The translations under genes and the position numbers were made by a program. The notes below the pieces were generated by a model that was given only the letters and a program-made list of their open reading frames with translations, was not told the origin of the DNA and did not search any database. From Pseudoruminococcus_B sp937901805 (GTDB taxonomy: Bacteria; Bacillota; Clostridia; Oscillospirales; Ruminococcaceae), in assembly GCA_963560245.1 (NCBI GenBank), contig CAUWNS010000004.1, positions 1 through 64,000 on the forward strand: 64,000 nucleotides of DNA, in the 5' to 3' direction. Below are positions 16,217-25,619 of this stretch, in pieces (within the stretch, counting starts at the first letter, position 1; each line of letters begins with the position of its first letter).

Positions 16217-18280
16217 TTATGGTTCTGACTGTGGAGTATTCTCCGCTTTTTTTCTGGTCCTGCGTTTTGCCGGTGCTTTTACCCGTCTGTCTCCTGCGGC
16301 GTTTTTACCGGGAGAATCCGGAACACTTGCGGTCTGTTTCACTGCCGAGGCGGAATCCTCTTTTTTTACTGTACTTTTTTTCTGACGGGGAGCTTTCGGC
16401 GCTTTGAAATAGACGACAGACATGGGAGGAACCGTTACAGAGATCGACTGATCAAACCCATGCATGGGGATTTCATCTGTGTGCACAGTACCATTTTCAA
16501 TGCCGGAGCCCATGAATTCTATGCTGTCGCTGTTGAAAATCTCCGTATAATTTCCAGAATAAGGGACGCCGAAGCAGTAATTTTCCCGTTTAACCGGGGC
16601 AAAATTGCACAATACAATGATCTCATTGCCGCGCTTGTCAATCCTGCGGAATACAATGATGTTCTGTGTATAGTCATCGTTGGAAATCCAGGAGAATCCA
16701 TCCCAGGAATCATCAACCTCCCAGAATGGGGCATTGTCCAGGTAGAAATGGTTGAGCTTGGCTACATAATCCTTGAAGGCCTTATGGGAAGGGTAGGAGA
16801 GCAGCAGCCAGTCAAGTTCTTTTTTGTAGTCCCATTCAATAAACTGGGCAAATTCCTGTCCCATAAACAGCAGCTTTTTGCCCGGATGCGCCATCATATA
16901 GGCGAGGAAAGCCCGAGCTCCCGCAAATTTCTGGTCATACTCTCCCGGCATTTTGGAGATGAGGGAGCATTTTCCATGAACCACCTCGTCATGGGAAATG
17001 GGGAGGATAAAGTTTTCGCTGAACGCATAGAAAAAGGAAAACGTCAGCTTGTCATGGTTGTATTTGCGGTAGAGCGGATCCAGGGACATATAGCTGAGCA
17101 TGTCGTTCATCCAGCCCATATTCCACTTCAGGTTAAAACCCAGTCCTCCAACATAGGTTGGTTTGGTCACAAGAGGCCATGCGGTAGATTCTTCCGCAAT
17201 CATCAGGATACTCGGATCAAAGGCAAAGACCGCTTCGTTGAGCTTTTTCAGAAAGGCCACCGCTTCCAGGTTCTCTTTTCCTCCGTCTGAATTTGCAATC
17301 CATTCTCCGTCCTTGCGTCCATAATCCAGGTAGAGCATGGAAGCGACGGCGTCTACCCGCAGCCCGTCGATATGGTATTGTTCAAACCAGTATACGGCGT
17401 TGGAAATCAGGAAACTCTGTACTTCATTTCGTCCATAGTCGAATACACAGGTTCCCCATTCTTTATGTTCGCCCTTACGCGGATCCTGATACTCATAGGT
17501 GGCTTCTCCGTCAAAACGGAAAAGACCCTGTGCATCCCTGGGAAAATGGGCGGGAACCCAGTCCATAATAACCCCGATTCCAGCCTTATGGCATTTATTG
17601 ACAAAGGACATAAAATCCTGCGGCGTCCCGTAGCGGGAAGTGGGCGCGTAATATCCGGTGATCTGGTATCCCCAGGATCCGTCAAAAGGATATTCGCTGA
17701 TTGGCATCAGTTCAATATGGGTATATCCCATTTCCTTGACATAGGGGATTAACTCATCTGCAAGCTTGTTGTAATCATAAAAATTGCCGTCCTGGTATTT
17801 TTTCCAGGAGCCTGCATGGATCTCGTAAATATTGACAGGACGATGGTATACCGGTTTCTTTTTCCGGCTGTCCATCCAGCGTTTATCCGCCCACTTGAAC
17901 TCGCCTAGTTCTATATAGCGCGAAGCCGTTCCGGGCCTTGTTTCCATATGGAAGGCATAGGGATCGGCTTTCATTATGATTGAGCCGTCCGCGGATTCAA
18001 TACTGTATTTGTAAATGTCAAACGGTTTGATTTTGGAAGTAAAACATTCCCATACGCCGCCGTCGCTGATTTTTTTCAAGGGATTTTTTATCCGATCCCA
18101 TGCGTTAAAATCACCGACCAGTGACACGCTCTTTGCATGGGGCGCCCAGACGCGGAAAACGGCGCCTTCAGCACGTCCTCGTTTTGCAGGGTGAGAACCG
18201 AAATATTCATATGCTTTGTAGTTCGTCCCTTCGTGGAAGAGGTAAAGAGGAAGATTTTTGCGTTCCGTTTGGTTTTTCAT
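16217..18280 (-). CDS. glgB: 1,4-alpha-glucan branching enzyme
   Basis: GH13 enzyme that introduces alpha-1,6 branches into glycogen. Order: CBM48 domain (about residues 30-115), catalytic barrel with DWVPAHFP, GLRVDAVASMLYLDY (nucleophile Asp), AEESTAWP (acid Glu) and SHDEVVHGK, then an all-beta C domain. At 687 residues it is longer than the usual 620-640 because of a lysine/arginine- and proline-rich tail of about 60 residues (from about 625) that looks unstructured; its role is unknown, perhaps polymer or partner binding. First gene of the minus-strand glg operon, with AAGGGGGG before the ATG and a clear promoter. Confidence 0.96.
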   Translation of the reverse strand: MKNQTERKNLPLYLFHEGTNYKAYEYFGSHPAKRGRAEGAVFRVWAPHAKSVSLVGDFNAWDRIKNPLKKISDGGVWECFTSKIKPFDIYKYSIESADGSIIMKADPYAFHMETRPGTASRYIELGEFKWADKRWMDSRKKKPVYHRPVNIYEIHAGSWKKYQDGNFYDYNKLADELIPYVKEMGYTHIELMPISEYPFDGSWGYQITGYYAPTSRYGTPQDFMSFVNKCHKAGIGVIMDWVPAHFPRDAQGLFRFDGEATYEYQDPRKGEHKEWGTCVFDYGRNEVQSFLISNAVYWFEQYHIDGLRVDAVASMLYLDYGRKDGEWIANSDGGKENLEAVAFLKKLNEAVFAFDPSILMIAEESTAWPLVTKPTYVGGLGFNLKWNMGWMNDMLSYMSLDPLYRKYNHDKLTFSFFYAFSENFILPISHDEVVHGKCSLISKMPGEYDQKFAGARAFLAYMMAHPGKKLLFMGQEFAQFIEWDYKKELDWLLLSYPSHKAFKDYVAKLNHFYLDNAPFWEVDDSWDGFSWISNDDYTQNIIVFRRIDKRGNEIIVLCNFAPVKRENYCFGVPYSGNYTEIFNSDSIEFMGSGIENGTVHTDEIPMHGFDQSISVTVPPMSVVYFKAPKAPRQKKSTVKKEDSASAVKQTASVPDSPGKNAAGDRRVKAPAKRRTRKKAENTPQSEP

Positions 18281-18307
18281 AGTTGGTCCCCCCTTAAGTT
18301 TATTATA

Positions 18308-18336
18308 ATTTTACTACTTTTATGTACTGAGTTCAA
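18308..18336 (-). promoter_or_regulatory. glg operon promoter
   Basis: Minus-strand -35 TTGAAC (18331-18336), 17-bp spacer, -10 TAAAAT (18308-18313), 28 bp before glgB. Confidence 0.6.
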
Positions 18337-18734
18337 GCAAAAATTGTGTAATTATTAAAAAAGAATTTCTGATACAATTTTTGTTTTGTACAATGTAAAT
18401 AATTTTGCTGGAAAAATGTGTATTTTCACTAAGCTGTTGTCTTTGTACAGAATACAAATAAAACCAATAAGACAGTATAGCACGTCCATTTTGTCGTATT
18501 TTCCAGAATTTAGGAAAAATCATTGCAAAAAATAGAATAGAATTTTGTGAGAAATGGAGATTTGTTTTTGCGTTAAAAATAAAATTTTTATAGGTGAATA
18601 AAATTCCTTATTAAGAATATATAAAAACAAAGCAGACCTGTTTTGAAAAGAAAATTATTTATCTCAAGAAAGTCACAGTCAAAAATGTAAGTTGATGGAT
18701 ACCAGGTGATAGAGTATCGGTATTTCTGCATGAA
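18337..18734. other. AT-rich intergenic stretch without a gene
   Basis: About 400 bases between the glgB promoter and the MATE terminator are markedly A/T-rich, with many stop codons in all frames and no ribosome binding site or conserved ORF that I can see. I noticed no repeats beyond short A/T runs. It may hold upstream control elements for the glycogen operon. Confidence 0.5.
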
Positions 18735-18770
18735 AAAACCGGCAGGATCAAAATCCTGCCGGTTTTCCCT
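18735..18770 (-). terminator. Intrinsic terminator of the MATE gene
   Basis: AAAACCGGCAGGAT/ATCCTGCCGGTTTT perfect stem 20 bp beyond the minus-strand MATE stop codon; A/T runs on both sides make it bidirectional. Confidence 0.88.
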
Positions 18771-18789
18771 ATTTGGGAAAGACTTCTAT

Positions 18790-20118
18790 CTAAAAAATGC
18801 CGTATTGGGTTTTGAGCTTACGGATAAAAAGAAGGACAAAAAATACAGTCACCGCTTCTGCAAATGGGATGGAAAGCCAAAGCCCGTCCATGCCGAACAG
18901 CCGCGACAGGAGAAGAATACCTGCTACTGTAAATAGAAAGGTTCTGGAAAATGAAATTGCTGCGGATATTTTCCCGTTTGAAAGTGCGGTAAACAGTGCA
19001 GAACCAAAAATATTGATACCTGCAAACAGGAAAGAAATAGAAAACAGCCGCATCCCGTGGACTACCATGGGGAAGACGGCGGAATCCGCAGGGGAAAATA
19101 CAGCGGCAATCACCGTCGAACAGCAGAAAGAGACGATAAAAATCACAACGGAGCCTGCCAGCGTAAATCCGCCGCACATTTTCAAAAGCTTTTTCAAGTA
19201 GGGCTTGTTCCCGGAACCATAGTGGTAACTGATAATCGGTGCGACTCCGATGGAAAATCCCATAAAGAGAGAAACCATTAAAAACTGACAGTAAAGTACG
19301 ACTGTAATGGCAGCAACACCGTCGGCCCCGGCAAACTTCATCATCATAATGTTGAACAACAGGGTGGTGACGCTGGCGCTTAAGTTAGTCACCATTTCAG
19401 AAGAACCATTGAAACTGCTCTCCCAAATTACGCCCCAACGCCATCTGGGGCGGATAAAATACAGTCCGTTTTTGTTGCGGAAAAAGAAAATCAGCCCTCC
19501 GACAGCAGGGATACAATAGCCGATTGCAGTTGCAAAGGCAGCCCCGGCAATCCCCATTTTAAAAGGGACGATAAATAGGTAATCAAGCACCATGTTGGCG
19601 GCGCCTGCAAAAATGGTAAGGCTTAGTCCAAGTCCCGGTTTTCCGGCGGTTACAAAGAAACTCTGGAATAACATCTGGAGTACGGAAAACGGTGCAAACA
19701 GCAGGAGAATTATCAGGTACTCCCGGCAGTAAGAAAGCAGGGAATCATCCGCACCAAGGAAAAGGATAATTGGGTCTAAAAAGCAAAAGGAAATAACCAT
19801 AATGATTGCAGTCAGGATCAGGCTTACCAGAATAATGAGGGAAAAATTCTGTTTTGCCCCTTTGGCGTCGCCCTCCCCCATCTGGCGGGAAACCACCGCG
19901 CTTCCTCCGGTTGCAAACATGACGGCAACCGCTACAAATACGCTGATCAGTGGGTACACAATGTTGATGGCGGATAAGGCGTCCGTACCGACAAACCGGG
20001 AAACGAAAAATCCATCTACAATTGTGTACAGGGACATAAAAATCATCATGATTATGGAAGAAAAGGAAAACCGCAGTAGTTCCCCAAAACGAAATTCCCT
20101 TGCAATGGATTCTGTCAT
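18790..20118 (-). CDS. MATE-family efflux transporter, MerR-controlled
   Basis: A 442-residue, 12-transmembrane-segment antiporter of the multidrug and toxic compound extrusion family, expected to expel cationic drugs using a sodium or proton gradient. Two homologous halves of six segments are visible; the first half contains VDGFFVSRFVGTDALSAINIVYP and GGSAVVSRQMGEGD, both family hallmarks (positions about 33-55 and 71-84). It is transcribed divergently from a MerR regulator and its promoter has the 19-bp MerR-type spacer, so drug-inducible expression is very likely. AAAGGAGG precedes the ATG. Confidence 0.93.
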   Translation of the reverse strand: MTESIAREFRFGELLRFSFSSIIMMIFMSLYTIVDGFFVSRFVGTDALSAINIVYPLISVFVAVAVMFATGGSAVVSRQMGEGDAKGAKQNFSLIILVSLILTAIIMVISFCFLDPIILFLGADDSLLSYCREYLIILLLFAPFSVLQMLFQSFFVTAGKPGLGLSLTIFAGAANMVLDYLFIVPFKMGIAGAAFATAIGYCIPAVGGLIFFFRNKNGLYFIRPRWRWGVIWESSFNGSSEMVTNLSASVTTLLFNIMMMKFAGADGVAAITVVLYCQFLMVSLFMGFSIGVAPIISYHYGSGNKPYLKKLLKMCGGFTLAGSVVIFIVSFCCSTVIAAVFSPADSAVFPMVVHGMRLFSISFLFAGINIFGSALFTALSNGKISAAISFSRTFLFTVAGILLLSRLFGMDGLWLSIPFAEAVTVFFVLLFIRKLKTQYGIF

Positions 20119-20156
20119 ATGAAAAAACCTCCTTTACAGAATCTTCACATCATGCT

Positions 20157-20187
20157 ATTTTAAAGTATCGGGTAACCCGATAGTCAA
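20157..20187 (-). promoter_or_regulatory. MerR-type promoter of the MATE gene
   Basis: Minus-strand -35 TTGACT (20182-20187) and -10 TAAAAT (20157-20162) are 19 bp apart, 2 bp longer than optimal. A 17-bp palindrome TATCGGG-TAA-CCCGATA (20166-20182) fills the spacer. This is the classic layout at which MerR activators untwist DNA. Confidence 0.88.
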
Positions 20188-20198
20188 GGGGTGATGAG

Positions 20199-21032
20199 AT
20201 GGATTTGAAAGAATATTTTTTTACCACCGGTGAATTTGCAAAACTCTGCGGAGTGAAAAAGCACACCTTGTTCCACTATGATGAACAGGGGGTCTTTTCT
20301 CCGGATATCGTCCGGGAAAATGGGTATCGGTATTATTCCCTGATGCAGTATGATCTGTTTTCCATTATTGCCGATCTCAGAGAGCTTGGCATGCCGCTGA
20401 AAAAAATAAAAGCCTATCTGGACGCCCGTTCCCCACAGAATCTGCTGCTGTTGCTAAAAGACCAGCAGCAGGAGATAGAACAGAAAATTGTCCGGTTAAA
20501 CCAGCAAAAACAGGCATTGGCATTCAAAGCTTCTGTTACGCGGGAAGCCTTGGAAGCTCCTGAAAATACGGTGGAAGAACAACAGTTTCCAGGGCAGATG
20601 CTGCTATTGACAAAACGGCTTCCGGATAGTGACGACAAGACGATCACGGTCTCCATTGCCAATTTGATGAAGGAATGTGTCAGCAGGGAAATTCCAATAC
20701 AATACATGGTCGGCGGAATTTGTCTGCGGGAAATTTTGGAGCGGACAGGAAAGCCCTCCTACTCTCATTTTTATGTAAAGCCTCTGGGGGAATGGCGTGG
20801 ATTCGAAGGGGTGCGGATGGAACCGGGGCGCTATCTGGTGACCTATCATCACGGCGGCTATGGGCAATTGGAAAAATCCTATCAGCGGTTGCTTTCCGCC
20901 GCCAAGCAGCGCGGGTATTTTTTGGACAGGGTATTTTATGAAGAAACGCTGCTCGATGAACTGGCTGTTTTAGAATACGAACAGTATATTATAAAAATTG
21001 CAGTCAAAATTGTCGGGAGCGAAGGAGAATAG
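20199..21032 (+). CDS. MerR-family regulator, BltR/BmrR-like
   Basis: A 277-residue activator: N-terminal winged HTH (FFTTGEFAKLCGVKKHTLFHYDEQGVF, positions about 6-32, and NGYRYYSLMQYDLF), a long coiled-coil dimerisation helix (about 80-115), and a C-terminal ligand-binding domain of the GyrI-like/BmrR type (about 125-270). It sits divergent to the MATE pump with a shared 80-bp region containing the operator, so it probably senses pump substrates. AAGGGGTG precedes the ATG. The ligand is unknown. Confidence 0.92.
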   Translation: MDLKEYFFTTGEFAKLCGVKKHTLFHYDEQGVFSPDIVRENGYRYYSLMQYDLFSIIADLRELGMPLKKIKAYLDARSPQNLLLLLKDQQQEIEQKIVRLNQQKQALAFKASVTREALEAPENTVEEQQFPGQMLLLTKRLPDSDDKTITVSIANLMKECVSREIPIQYMVGGICLREILERTGKPSYSHFYVKPLGEWRGFEGVRMEPGRYLVTYHHGGYGQLEKSYQRLLSAAKQRGYFLDRVFYEETLLDELAVLEYEQYIIKIAVKIVGSEGE

Positions 21033-21138
21033 ATGCCTTCGCAGGAAAAAACAGTGGAATTCCAGTGTACTATGCGCTTTTCATTTCAAGGAAAATGTGG
21101 TAAATTATAAGAAATAAGCTTTTGTCAGGAGGGACGGC

Positions 21139-21705
21139 ATGAACTCCGATGTGTTCACCGAAGGAACGGCGCCTGGTGCGCTGACAAATGAGTATGAAAT
21201 CAAGATTCTGATTTGCTATCTGCTCAAAAATGTAACGGTTCCTCTTTCTGCCTATCAGATGAACGAGGTGTTCCAGGAATATTCCATTGTAAATTACTTT
21301 GAATTTGCGAGTGCTCTGGCGGATCTGCATTCAACCGGGCACGTCTGTGTCTCCACGGCAGAGGATGGCAGTGAAGTCTATGCAATAACGGAACTCGGCG
21401 GCAAGACGGCGGATACCCTGGAAAGCTCTCTGCCCCGCGCAGTACGGGATAAGGCGGTCAGCGGTGCGCTGGCGCTGCTTGCACAGGAACGCCTTCACAG
21501 GGAAAATACAGTTTCCATTGAGCAGACAGAAGACGGATATCTGGTGACTTGTACTGTATCCGATGTTGGATCGAATCTGATGGAGCTAAAGCTGTTTGTT
21601 CCGGATGACTTGCAAGCGCAGGCAGTAAAACGCCATTTTTCTGAACACCCCCAGAGTGTTTACGCACAGGTGCTGTCTCTGCTGACACATCCGGCGGAAG
21701 AGTAA
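21139..21705 (+). CDS. DUF4364 family protein
   Basis: A 188-residue protein of a clostridial family with no assigned function. The N-terminal half (ALTNEYEIKILICYLLKN..., then a SIVNYFEFASALADLHSTG stretch) looks like a winged helix-turn-helix with a dimerisation helix; the C-terminal half is beta-rich (VSIEQTEDGYLVTCTVSD). A DNA-binding regulatory role is plausible from fold only. AGGAGGGACGGC precedes the ATG. It is read in the same direction as the lipoprotein gene that follows. Confidence 0.8.
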   Translation: MNSDVFTEGTAPGALTNEYEIKILICYLLKNVTVPLSAYQMNEVFQEYSIVNYFEFASALADLHSTGHVCVSTAEDGSEVYAITELGGKTADTLESSLPRAVRDKAVSGALALLAQERLHRENTVSIEQTEDGYLVTCTVSDVGSNLMELKLFVPDDLQAQAVKRHFSEHPQSVYAQVLSLLTHPAEE

Positions 21706-21784
21706 CAGGAGCGTTTGATCGTTGTACCGTGATGACTGTAACCCGCTGTCTAAATTTATTTCAGCGGGAGAAATGAGGGCCAGA

Positions 21785-22561
21785 ATGTTAAAAAGAAAAC
21801 GGATTGTACTGTTAGCAGTTGTTGTAATTTCCCTGCTGCTGGTTTCCTGTAGTGGGCAAGGTGAAACTCCTTCTGTTTCATCTGGAGAGGGCGTCCCCGC
21901 ATCTTCTCAGGACAGCGGTTCAAAAATAAACTCTTCAAACGGGCCGGACAATTCCCTGTCTGGAGATGAACCGGTTCATACCATGCAGATTTCTATCAGC
22001 AATGATTTCCCGGAACTGGAACTCAAACTATTTGCCGATATTGACGATACCGGGCTCTACCATGCAACCAGACTGGAAATCTACCACGCTTCCATTTCTA
22101 CCCTCCCCATGCAGAGCATAGAGCTGAGCGAATGCACCAGTAATACCCCTGATTTTCTGCTGGCTGTAGAGGATATGAACTTCGATGGTGTGAAGGATCT
22201 CCGCTTGGTGCGTTCCAAAGGAGCGCAGAATACTTATTATCAGTGCTATCTGTGGAACATTGAATCTGCATCTTTTGAACCGGACAGCGTACTCAGCGGA
22301 CTGCCTTCCCCGCAGGTGGTGGAGAGCGAAAAGTTAATTTCTTTTTATGATCATGTCTCTGCAACGGATTACCGTGAGGGGGAGATGCGCTGTCTTGACG
22401 GCGAATGGGTTCTTACCAGGGAAAAAACGCAGGTTTATGATTCAAAGACGGAACTTTTTACGGTCACCACGAAGGAGTGGGAAAGCGGCGCGCTTGCTGT
22501 AACGAATCAGGAAACCCTGACCCAGCAGCAGTTGGAGGCATCTATGAATTCTTCCCGCTGA
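21785..22561 (+). CDS. Lipoprotein with FG-GAP-like repeat region
   Basis: About 258 residues from ATG 21785 (GAGGG at proper distance). A lipoprotein signal peptide is clear: KRKR, hydrophobic LLAVVVISLLLVS, then the lipobox cysteine in LVSC. A serine-rich linker follows, then a domain containing EDMNFDGVKDLRLV, a calcium-binding-like DxNxDGxxDL loop typical of XAC2610/FG-GAP-like proteins. It should be anchored to the outer face of the membrane. Function is unknown; no neighbour informs it. Confidence 0.75.
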   Translation: MLKRKRIVLLAVVVISLLLVSCSGQGETPSVSSGEGVPASSQDSGSKINSSNGPDNSLSGDEPVHTMQISISNDFPELELKLFADIDDTGLYHATRLEIYHASISTLPMQSIELSECTSNTPDFLLAVEDMNFDGVKDLRLVRSKGAQNTYYQCYLWNIESASFEPDSVLSGLPSPQVVESEKLISFYDHVSATDYREGEMRCLDGEWVLTREKTQVYDSKTELFTVTTKEWESGALAVTNQETLTQQQLEASMNSSR

Positions 22562-22647
22562 GGATTTGGGCAGAGACGGCAGGGCTTCGGAAAGCTTTTA
22601 CGGAAATGGCTTAGCTTCAGCCTATAAGGATTTGTTTGAAAATTTAC

Positions 22648-22683
22648 AATTCCCGGACGGATATCCGTCCGGGAATTTTTTAG
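22648..22683. terminator. Bidirectional terminator between lipoprotein gene and malQ
   Basis: Perfect palindrome AATTCCCGGACGG...CCGTCCGGGAATT with T run, reaching the malQ stop codon. Confidence 0.88.
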
Positions 22684-24134
22684 CCTCTGGCATAGGTTTC
22701 GTTAAGCTGTGCAAAAAAATCGGTATCAATTTGTGACAGGGCTTCCTGCGTCATCCGGAATTCCCAGTTATGATCCGGTTTTCCAGGGATATTCATCCGT
22801 GTGTCCGTACCATATCCGCACAGATCCTGTACCGGCAGGAAGGTGAGCAGGGCGCTGCTTTGCCACAGGGTTGTGATGATTGACCGGATTACTTCGCTGT
22901 GCGGTCCCCCTTCGCCCCAGTTGTCGTCAAAATAACGGCAGTAGCGTAGCAGGCGCTTTTTTTCTTCCATCGGGGTGGCCCAAAGCCATCCGAGCAGGGT
23001 GTCATTGTCGTGTGTGCCGGTATAGGCGACGACGTTTTCGCTGTATCGGTGGGGCGTATGCATATTTTCATATTCGGAAAATCCAAACTGCATAACCCGC
23101 ATGCCAGGGAATCCGGCGTCTTTCAGGAACTGCGACAGCCCTTCGCTGTATTCCCCCAGATCTTCTGCGATGATGTTTGGGGATTCAAACTGCGTACGGA
23201 TTTTCTCAATCAATTTCATACCGGGACCGTCTTCCCAGTGCCCCTCCTTGGCAGATTTTGCCCCCTTTGGAATTGCCCAGTACTGATGCAGTCCGCAGAA
23301 ATGGTCGATACGCACGGCGTCATAGAGTTTCAGGTTTTTCTCAATCCGCCTCATCCACCACCGGAACCCGTCGCACTCCATGACTTTCCAGTTATAGAGC
23401 GGGTTTCCCCACAGCTGTCCGTCGGCGGAAAAATAATCCGGCGGAACACCGGCAACCTGGTTGGGAATCCCCTCCTCGTCGGTCAGGAAGAGCTCCTGAT
23501 TTCCCCAGAAATCTGCGCTGTCATGCAGGACATAAATAGGAATGTCGCCGAACAGGGAAACCTCGTGTTCATTGGCATAGGACTTTATTTCAGCCCATTG
23601 TGTATGGGCAAGATACTGTTCAAAACGGTAGTACTCCAGTTCTTCACGGTGCGGCTGTTTGTCCCATTGCCAAAAAGGTCTTCCCCGGTTTGCCTGTTTA
23701 TGCGCCATAAAAGCGGCATAGTCGTCCAGCCAGGAGCCCTCCTGCTTGGAAAATAGATCCAGCTTACTCTTTTCAGTAAATCGGGAAAAAGCCGTGCGCA
23801 CCCATTTTTCCTTGTTCTCCCGCACCCAGTCGTAATCCACGGCATAGGGGCTGCCGGAATACCGGGCGGCTTTCAGCTCCTCTTCGTGTAATAGTCCCTG
23901 TTTTTGCAGGGCAGTCAAATCAATGTAATTGGGATTGATGGCAAATGCGCTCATGCTGGAATAGGGAGAGTTCCCATAGCCGGCCGGGCAGAGCGGGAGA
24001 ATCTGCCACCATTTCATTTTCATGGATGCAAGTTTATCGATCCACTGCCTGCATTCCTGCCCGAATCCGCCGATTCCGAATGCGGAAGGCAGGGAAGAAA
24101 TATTGAGAAATACGCCGGAACCTCTGGTAATCAT
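22680..24134 (-). CDS. malQ: 4-alpha-glucanotransferase (amylomaltase)
   Basis: GH77 enzyme that disproportionates alpha-1,4-glucans and remodels glycogen or maltodextrin. The 484 residues show the expected motifs: SSLPSAFGIGGFG near the N terminus, GDIPIYVLHDSADFWGN, the nucleophile region YDAVRIDHFCGL, the acid in IIAEDLGE, and YTGTHDNDTLLGW. It sits 21 bp downstream of a histidine-kinase-like gene on the same strand, probably cotranscribed. It complements the glgBCDA operon 4 kb away. Confidence 0.96.
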   Translation of the reverse strand: MITRGSGVFLNISSLPSAFGIGGFGQECRQWIDKLASMKMKWWQILPLCPAGYGNSPYSSMSAFAINPNYIDLTALQKQGLLHEEELKAARYSGSPYAVDYDWVRENKEKWVRTAFSRFTEKSKLDLFSKQEGSWLDDYAAFMAHKQANRGRPFWQWDKQPHREELEYYRFEQYLAHTQWAEIKSYANEHEVSLFGDIPIYVLHDSADFWGNQELFLTDEEGIPNQVAGVPPDYFSADGQLWGNPLYNWKVMECDGFRWWMRRIEKNLKLYDAVRIDHFCGLHQYWAIPKGAKSAKEGHWEDGPGMKLIEKIRTQFESPNIIAEDLGEYSEGLSQFLKDAGFPGMRVMQFGFSEYENMHTPHRYSENVVAYTGTHDNDTLLGWLWATPMEEKKRLLRYCRYFDDNWGEGGPHSEVIRSIITTLWQSSALLTFLPVQDLCGYGTDTRMNIPGKPDHNWEFRMTQEALSQIDTDFFAQLNETYARG

Positions 24135-24155
24135 CGTGTAGCCTCTTTTCTGTGG

Positions 24156-25307
24156 TTAAATATGGAAAATCCCCGTAGCTGCGCCAAACATAATATGGAC
24201 CGGGGAAAATTTATCGCTCATATAGTGATCCATTGTCTGGTAAAGATAATCCGTATGCCGATCCTGTTTTGTACATTTACAAATGGGGAGGGTCATAACG
24301 ACAGTCGTTCCTGTCTCGGGTTTGCTCTCAATGGTCACATTTCCGCCGTGTGCGGCAACCGTGTACCTTGTCAATGTGAGCCCCACCCCCAGGGAATGGA
24401 ACATTTCATGTTTGGAATTTTTCGAGTAATATGGTTCAAAAATGCGGCTTAATACTTCCTCGCTGATTCCGTCCCCATCGTCGTTGATATAAATTATAGC
24501 CAGGCCGCCGTTTCTTTTTAGATTTACCATCACATTTTTTGCGCCGTATTCGCAGGAATTGAGCAGTACATTAAGTACCGCATAGGATAGTTTGTCACGG
24601 TCAAAACAGGTGAAAATCTCATCATTCTGCCGTTCAAAACGGATCATCACCCCCAAAGACATTGCAAAAATGGACACCGCGTCGCAGAGTTCTTTAAGAA
24701 ATTCAGATAAACTGGCATATTCCTTGTCCAGACGGTTGGTGCCGGTCTGGTAACGGGTAAGTTCTGCTATTTGGATGGTTGTGCGCAGGATTTTATAACT
24801 GTTTTGGCTAATCACATTCAAATAGTCCAAACCCGCATGGTCCCCTTGTTCGCGCATCCGCTTTGCCAGGGGGATCAGCACTGTATAAATGGAGCTGATG
24901 GGGGAGCGAAACTGGCTGATAAAAGCGGAAAGATGCTTTTGAGTTTCATAGATGTTTTTTACACTTTCAGGTCCGTTGTCAAAAAAAATGCGCATGACAG
25001 CGCCGTCAAAATCTTTTTCTGTTTTTCTGAGCGGGATCAATTCCACTCTGGCCTGTAAAAAAGAGAGTTCCCCTTCTGGAAATAGGAATTCTTTTCCTTT
25101 AGCAAGTTCCTCTTTGAGTTTTTGCAAATCAATATCCGACAGCATGGAACGTATACCGTCGAACTGTGTCAGGATGGAGGGGTGCCCGATTGCTGCGTCA
25201 TTTGCCCATAACACCTCGAAATCCTTCCCGACAAGCAAGGTGGGGGTTTCCCCGTGCCCATATAATTGTATGACGCTTTGCAGGTTCCCGTCTTGCGGTA
25301 TTTCCAT
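24156..25307 (-). CDS. Histidine-kinase-like protein without the phospho-acceptor histidine
   Basis: About 383 residues: an N-terminal PAS-like region (about 10-130), a dimerisation helix region, and a C-terminal HATPase domain (about 215-335) with intact boxes: N box (LNVLLNSCEYGA), G1 (DDGDGISEEV), F box (IFEPYYSKNS), G2 (SLGVGLTLT). Where HisKA normally reads S-H-E-(I/F)-R-x-P, this protein reads FISQFRSPISSI: no histidine. It therefore should bind ATP but not autophosphorylate at the usual site. A C-terminal tail of about 40 residues (DHYMSDKFSPVHIMF) is unassigned. No receiver-domain partner lies nearby. The ATG at 25307 is preferred to TTG 25376, since TATACT at the likely -10 (25389-25394) leaves no leader for the latter. 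It lies just upstream of malQ. Confidence 0.8.
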   Translation of the reverse strand: MEIPQDGNLQSVIQLYGHGETPTLLVGKDFEVLWANDAAIGHPSILTQFDGIRSMLSDIDLQKLKEELAKGKEFLFPEGELSFLQARVELIPLRKTEKDFDGAVMRIFFDNGPESVKNIYETQKHLSAFISQFRSPISSIYTVLIPLAKRMREQGDHAGLDYLNVISQNSYKILRTTIQIAELTRYQTGTNRLDKEYASLSEFLKELCDAVSIFAMSLGVMIRFERQNDEIFTCFDRDKLSYAVLNVLLNSCEYGAKNVMVNLKRNGGLAIIYINDDGDGISEEVLSRIFEPYYSKNSKHEMFHSLGVGLTLTRYTVAAHGGNVTIESKPETGTTVVMTLPICKCTKQDRHTDYLYQTMDHYMSDKFSPVHIMFGAATGIFHI

Positions 25308-25558
25308 TGCCTTTTCACTTCCTCTAATCTTACGGAAAGGTTCAGCGGAATTTTCTGCCCGCCCCTTTTCAAACAAAGTCTTCCTTTAGTATACCATATT
25401 TTTAGGGAAAACAACCTTTATTTTATGCAAAAGCAATACAATTTTCCTCAGCATCGCATAAGTATCTTGTTTTCCCTTTTGTCCGAATCAGGGTTTTTCG
25501 CTGTTTTTTAGGAATATTGCCAATTTTTAAAAAGTAGTTAAAAAAAAGACATTGTCCC

Positions 25559-25587
25559 TTGTAGTTTTTTTGTTTTTAGTATAGAAT
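25559..25587 (+). promoter_or_regulatory. gapA promoter
   Basis: -35 TTGTAG (25559-25564), 17-bp spacer, -10 TAGAAT (25582-25587), about 32 bp before the ATG. Confidence 0.55.
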
Positions 25588-25619
25588 AAAGATAAGAAAA
25601 TCTTTGGGAGGTTTTTAAA

